A DNA stretch of 36,967 nt from NCBI GenBank assembly GCA_038042195.1, contig JBBTET010000067.1, positions 1 to 36,967 on the forward strand, written 5' to 3'. The DNA comes from JACRIM01 sp038042195 (lineage in GTDB: Bacteria; Planctomycetota; Phycisphaerae; UBA1845; UTPLA1). Position numbers and translations under genes: made by a program. The notes beneath the pieces were generated by a model. It was not told where the DNA came from, did no database searches, and saw nothing but the letters and a program-made list of their open reading frames with translations. Shown one piece after another: positions 34,031 to 36,967 of this stretch (within the stretch, counting starts at the first letter, position 1; the number at the start of each line of letters is the position of its first letter).

Positions 34031-34339
34031 ATGACGCCAAAACTGTTTGAAACGGCACTCGACGAAGCCATCAAGTTCGGCCCCGCGGCCCGGCTGGTGC
34101 TCACCTTCCCCGGCAACGAGGATGCGATGCACCTGCACCCGCTGGCCTACACCCGGATCGAGGTCTGCGGCTTCCGCGTGGAAATCCGCGTCTCGAAATA
34201 CGACGACGCCGAAGTCGTGGACGACGTGATCTTCGTCGACGCCACTTCCGTTGAAACGGTCGAGCTGCAAGTCAAACAAAAAGGCGGCGTCTGGCAGGAC
34301 GAACCCTTCCAGGGCATCGGCGACGAAGAAGAACAGTGA
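34031..34339 (+). CDS. Small protein inserted between groES and groEL, unknown function
   Basis: 102 residues. It is soluble and acidic, beginning with a helix ('MTPKLFETALDEAIKFG') and then mostly beta strands ('RLVLTFPGN', 'YTRIEVCGFRVEIRVSKYDD', 'VIFVDATSVETVELQV'), ending in an acidic tail (GDEEEQ). There is no signal peptide. The ATG at 34031 has a modest purine stretch upstream. It starts 80 nt after groES and ends 95 nt before groEL, so it splits the normally adjacent pair. Base composition matches the neighbours. It could be a chaperonin-associated factor or simply an insertion; no family recognised. Confidence 0.72.
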   Translation: MTPKLFETALDEAIKFGPAARLVLTFPGNEDAMHLHPLAYTRIEVCGFRVEIRVSKYDDAEVVDDVIFVDATSVETVELQVKQKGGVWQDEPFQGIGDEEEQ

Positions 34340-34357
34340 AGGAACTGATTCATTTAG

Positions 34358-34378
34358 CCCCCGGTCAATGACCGGGGG
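34358..34378. repeat. REP-like palindrome upstream of groEL
   Basis: CCCCCGGTC (34358-34366), loop AAT, GACCGGGGG (34370-34378): perfect 9-bp arms, 3-nt loop. It sits 56 nt before the groEL start codon. It is not a CIRCE operator. There is no T run. In RNA it could attenuate or stabilise the groEL part of the message. Confidence 0.75.
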
Positions 34379-34434
34379 GCGAATGCCGACCAACGAAAAT
34401 AAACAACGAAACGAACATAAACGGAGAATCACCA

Positions 34435-36066
34435 ATGGCTGCCAAGAAAATCGCATTCGACATGGAGGCCCGCGAGGCCATCCGCGCCGGCGTCACCATG
34501 CTCGCCCGCGCTGTCAAAGTCACCCTCGGCCCCTGCGGCCGAAACGTCGTCCTGGAGAAATCCTTCGGCTCACCGACCGTCACCAAGGACGGCGTCACCG
34601 TGGCCAAGGAAATCGAACTCGACGACCCCTACGCCAACATGGGCGCTCAGATGGTCAAGGAAGTCTGTAGCAAGACCTCCAGCGACGCCGGCGACGGAAC
34701 CACCACCGCCACCGTCTACGTCGAGGCCATCTTCAACGAAGGCCTGAAGAACGTCGCCGCCGGCGCGAACCCGATGGAGCTGAAGCGCGGCATCGAAGCC
34801 GGCGTCGCGGCCATCGCCGAAGAATACAAGCGCATGAGCAAGCCCGTGCGGGATAGCAAGCAGATCGCCCAGGTCGGCACCTGCGCCGCCAATCATGAAG
34901 GCGACATCGGCAAGAAGATCGCCGACGCCATGGAAAAGGTCGGCAAGGACGGCGTCATCACCGTCGAAGAGGGCCAGGCATTGGAGACCACCGTCGACGT
35001 CGTCGAAGGCCTCCAGTTCGACAAGGGCTTCATCTCGCCGCACTTCGTCACCGATCCGGCCGCGATGGAAGTCCGTCTCGACAAGCCATTCATCCTGATC
35101 CACGAGAAGAAAATCTCCTCGATCAAGGACCTCATCCCGCTGCTGGAGAAGGTCGCCAAGGCTGGCCGACCGCTGCTCATCATCGCCGAGGATGTCGATG
35201 GTGAAGCCCTCGCCACGCTGGTGGTGAACAAGCTCCGCGGCACGCTCCAGTGCTGCGCCGTCAAGGCCCCGGGCTTCGGCGACCGCCGCAAGTCCATGAT
35301 GGAAGACATTGCCATCATGACCGGCGGCAAGGCCATCTTTGAAGACCTCGGCATCACCTTGGAAACGCTGGACCTCAAGGACCTCGGCTCCGCCAAGCGC
35401 GTCGTCGTCGATAAGGAAAACACCACCGTCATCGAAGGCGGCGGCACCACGGCCGACATCAAGGGTCGCATCGAACAGATCAAGACCGAGATCGGCAAGA
35501 CCACCAGCGACTATGACAAAGAGAAGCTCGAAGAGCGCCTCGCCAAGCTCTCCGGCGGCGTGGCCCAAATCAAGGTCGGCGCAGCCACCGAAGTCGAGAT
35601 GAAGGAGAAGAAGGCCCGCGTTGAAGATGCCCTGCACGCCTGCCGTGCGGCCATCGAAGAAGGCATCCTCCCCGGCGGCGGCGTGGCTCCCCTGCGAGCC
35701 CTCGCGGCCGTGCTGGAGAAGGAAGAGAAGAAGCTCAAGGGCGACCAGAAGACCGGCGTGGACATTATCCGTCGCGCCCTGTGGGCACCGATCAAGGCCA
35801 TCGCCGAAAACGCCGGCGTGGATGGCAGCATCGTGGCGCAGAAGGTATTCGAGGCCAAGCAGGTGAACTTCGGCTACAACGCCCTCACCGCCGAATATGG
35901 CGACATGATCGAGATGGGCGTGCTCGTCCCGACGAAGGTCGAGCGCATCGCCCTGCAAAACGCGGCGAGCGTCGCGACGCTCCTGCTCACGACCGACGCC
36001 GTCGTCAGCGAGATCAAGGAAGACAAGCCCAAGGCCCCGGGCGGACGGGGTGGGATGGGGATGTAA
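34435..36066 (+). CDS. groEL: GroEL chaperonin (Hsp60)
   Basis: 543 residues, standard length. The ATP site is intact: 'DGTTTATV', 'TKDGVTVAKEI' and 'KKARVEDALHA' with the catalytic Asp equivalents of E. coli D52, D87 and D398. It ends in the flexible GGRGGMGM tail. One odd residue: the near-invariant TLGPKGRNV reads TLGPCGRNV, so Cys34 replaces Lys34. Folding occurs in the double-ring cavity with GroES. GGAGA precedes the ATG by about 7 nt. Planctomycetes often have several groEL copies; this one has a groES partner, suggesting the main one. Confidence 0.97.
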   Translation: MAAKKIAFDMEAREAIRAGVTMLARAVKVTLGPCGRNVVLEKSFGSPTVTKDGVTVAKEIELDDPYANMGAQMVKEVCSKTSSDAGDGTTTATVYVEAIFNEGLKNVAAGANPMELKRGIEAGVAAIAEEYKRMSKPVRDSKQIAQVGTCAANHEGDIGKKIADAMEKVGKDGVITVEEGQALETTVDVVEGLQFDKGFISPHFVTDPAAMEVRLDKPFILIHEKKISSIKDLIPLLEKVAKAGRPLLIIAEDVDGEALATLVVNKLRGTLQCCAVKAPGFGDRRKSMMEDIAIMTGGKAIFEDLGITLETLDLKDLGSAKRVVVDKENTTVIEGGGTTADIKGRIEQIKTEIGKTTSDYDKEKLEERLAKLSGGVAQIKVGAATEVEMKEKKARVEDALHACRAAIEEGILPGGGVAPLRALAAVLEKEEKKLKGDQKTGVDIIRRALWAPIKAIAENAGVDGSIVAQKVFEAKQVNFGYNALTAEYGDMIEMGVLVPTKVERIALQNAASVATLLLTTDAVVSEIKEDKPKAPGGRGGMGM

Positions 36067-36101
36067 TGAACAGGTTCGCAAGAACTGAATAGAAATCAAC
36101 G

Positions 36102-36139
36102 AAGCCCCGGAGCGGTCAACGTGATCGTTCCGGGGCTTT
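36102..36139 (+). terminator. Strong hairpin terminator after groEL
   Basis: Arms 36102-36118 and 36122-36138 pair over 17 positions with G-U wobbles, loop ACG; the outer ten pairs are AAGCCCCGGA / TCCGGGGCTT. It ends in CTTTCC, so only a short T run follows. It closes the groESL operon. Confidence 0.8.
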
Positions 36140-36165
36140 CCATTAAGTAAATCTCGCCCGGTTGG

Positions 36166-36819
36166 ATGTGTAATATGGATTGGAACATTATTCGAACCTC
36201 AATATTGACCAGTTTCGGAGGTGTTGCTTTGGGAATCGCGATTGCTTGGTGGTTAGGCAAGAAATGGGTTGGAACACGAATCGAGCATTCGGTACGACAC
36301 GAATATGATAAGAAACTCGAGTTATTCAAGGTCGATCTCCAGCAGGTCTCTTCAGAGGCCATTCGTAAGTTAGAGTTGGACTACCAAGAGTCTATTAACG
36401 AAAAGGCAGCAGACAAGGATTTGTTCAGGCGATTTCTTCTATGTCTTCCTTCGACCGGAAGCATCGAGTTCATTCGAGACCATGATTATGCGGGGGGGTC
36501 ATTTGATCGAGATCGGCACGAAGACCTTGAGAATTTCGTGACAAACTGGGACAACACGGAGCATGAGTTTCTAGATTGCGAATTGGAAGAGAAACGACAA
36601 AAACTAATGGCACTCGTCAACGAGTTTCTGCATACAATGGCAAGAGACACCTTTTCAGTGAACAACAGTATAAGTCGTGCTTCCATTCCGCCCGAATGGC
36701 GATACGAACAATCTGATCGCTTCAAAGAGACAACAGAAGCTATTAACAAATTAGTATCTGATGTTGTCAAGAAACATAGCGACATAGTTAGGACTGGACG
36801 AGTAAAGCTTAAGTTGTGA
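36166..36819 (+). CDS. Membrane-anchored coiled-coil accessory protein, unknown function
   Basis: 217 residues. A single N-terminal membrane helix (about 10-31, 'ILTSFGGVALGIAIAWWLG') is followed by a cytoplasmic coiled coil ('HEYDKKLELFKVDLQQV') and a helical domain with 'LCLPSTGSIEFIRDHDYAGG' and 'EHEFLDCELEEKRQKL'. The EHEFLD region looks like a conserved motif of widespread uncharacterised proteins, judged from memory only. The codon use is clearly AT-richer than groEL, and the gene stands alone behind a terminator, which suggests horizontal acquisition. Start ATG 36166 or 36175; neither has a clear ribosome site. The ORF end is well supported; the function is unknown. Confidence 0.75.
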   Translation: MCNMDWNIIRTSILTSFGGVALGIAIAWWLGKKWVGTRIEHSVRHEYDKKLELFKVDLQQVSSEAIRKLELDYQESINEKAADKDLFRRFLLCLPSTGSIEFIRDHDYAGGSFDRDRHEDLENFVTNWDNTEHEFLDCELEEKRQKLMALVNEFLHTMARDTFSVNNSISRASIPPEWRYEQSDRFKETTEAINKLVSDVVKKHSDIVRTGRVKLKL

Positions 36820-36967
36820 GTTAGAGGCCTACTGGTTCGAGAAAGTATTTGGCACAAGCGTGAAGGGCCATAAGTATGGCAACGTATTTTGTTCTGCTTT
36901 TGATCGAAGGACTAGAGCCTATCCCGAAACCTTTTCGAGTTTCAGGTGTATGAATATGTATCATGCT
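36820..36967. other. AT-rich right edge, possible insertion-sequence end
   Basis: No gene is visible in these 148 nt. AGAGCCTATCCCGAAACC at 36914-36931 resembles terminal inverted repeats of some IS5-family elements (GAGCCTATCCC...), preceded by CTAG, which could be part of a target duplication. No transposase is in the window, so the call is weak. Confidence 0.25.

Noticed and set aside
34570..36099. 509-codon open frame on the minus strand opposite groEL
   Set aside because: It is the antisense shadow of a strongly conserved chaperonin gene in high-GC codon usage; no ribosome site and no recognisable domain.
1..36967. CRISPR array, tRNA, rRNA or riboswitch
   Set aside because: No regularly spaced direct repeats, no tRNA-like cloverleaf with T-loop, and no recognised riboswitch core were found by eye; a covariance-model scan would be decisive.

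Overview
The window looks like ordinary chromosome from a Planctomycetota bacterium, plausibly of class Phycisphaerae. The evidence is a high-GC genome, a secreted beta-propeller protein ending in a dockerin-like module, a DUF1573 / rhodanese / MauE-like gene set, 'SQPTTAP'-type linkers in exported proteins, many predicted lipoproteins, a mixture of good and absent Shine-Dalgarno sites, and GC-rich intergenic palindromes. The placement is an inference from protein style; there is no rRNA here. I saw no tRNA, rRNA, CRISPR array, integrase or transposase gene.

Layout. 1-9200: a small lipoprotein, a UbiB/ABC1-type kinase, two polytopic GT-C-like membrane glycosyltransferases on either side of a secreted HExxH zinc metallopeptidase, and a small orphan protein. 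9200-13500 (minus strand): a large, AT-richer secreted beta-propeller/Ig/dockerin protein and an RpiB-DeoC fusion enzyme with an unusual linker. 13500-17400 (plus): a structured palindromic region, a GT4 glycosyltransferase, an exported coiled-coil protein and an S41 peptidase. 17400-25900 (minus): an MBL hydrolase behind a 1460-residue PQQ-propeller/TPR protein, then a lipoprotein, and a run made of a UvrC-like protein without nuclease residues, a zinc-ribbon partner and a charged lipoprotein.

25900-32800: a CAP-domain lipoprotein; a minus-strand operon of DUF1573 protein, rhodanese and MauE/DoxX-like membrane protein, each carrying a cysteine pair; a collagen-stalk / beta-roll lipoprotein reading divergently; a tiny lipoprotein; and a FIST-domain sensor protein. 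33185-36140: a degenerate receiver-domain protein, groES, a small unknown gene and groEL, closed by a strong hairpin. After that the base composition drops and an accessory membrane-anchored protein follows, with a possible insertion-sequence end at the right edge.

Most promising leads: (1) the UvrC-like protein that keeps the four Fe-S-type cysteines and UVR segment but has lost GIY-YIG catalytic residues, coupled to a zinc-ribbon protein; (2) the RpiB-DeoC fusion with Asp in place of the catalytic Cys, a Cys cluster and an amphipathic linker helix resembling microcompartment encapsulation peptides; (3) the three-gene exported thiol operon; (4) a family of short palindromes with 9-bp arms and 3-nt loops between genes; (5) the groESL operon carrying two extra genes.
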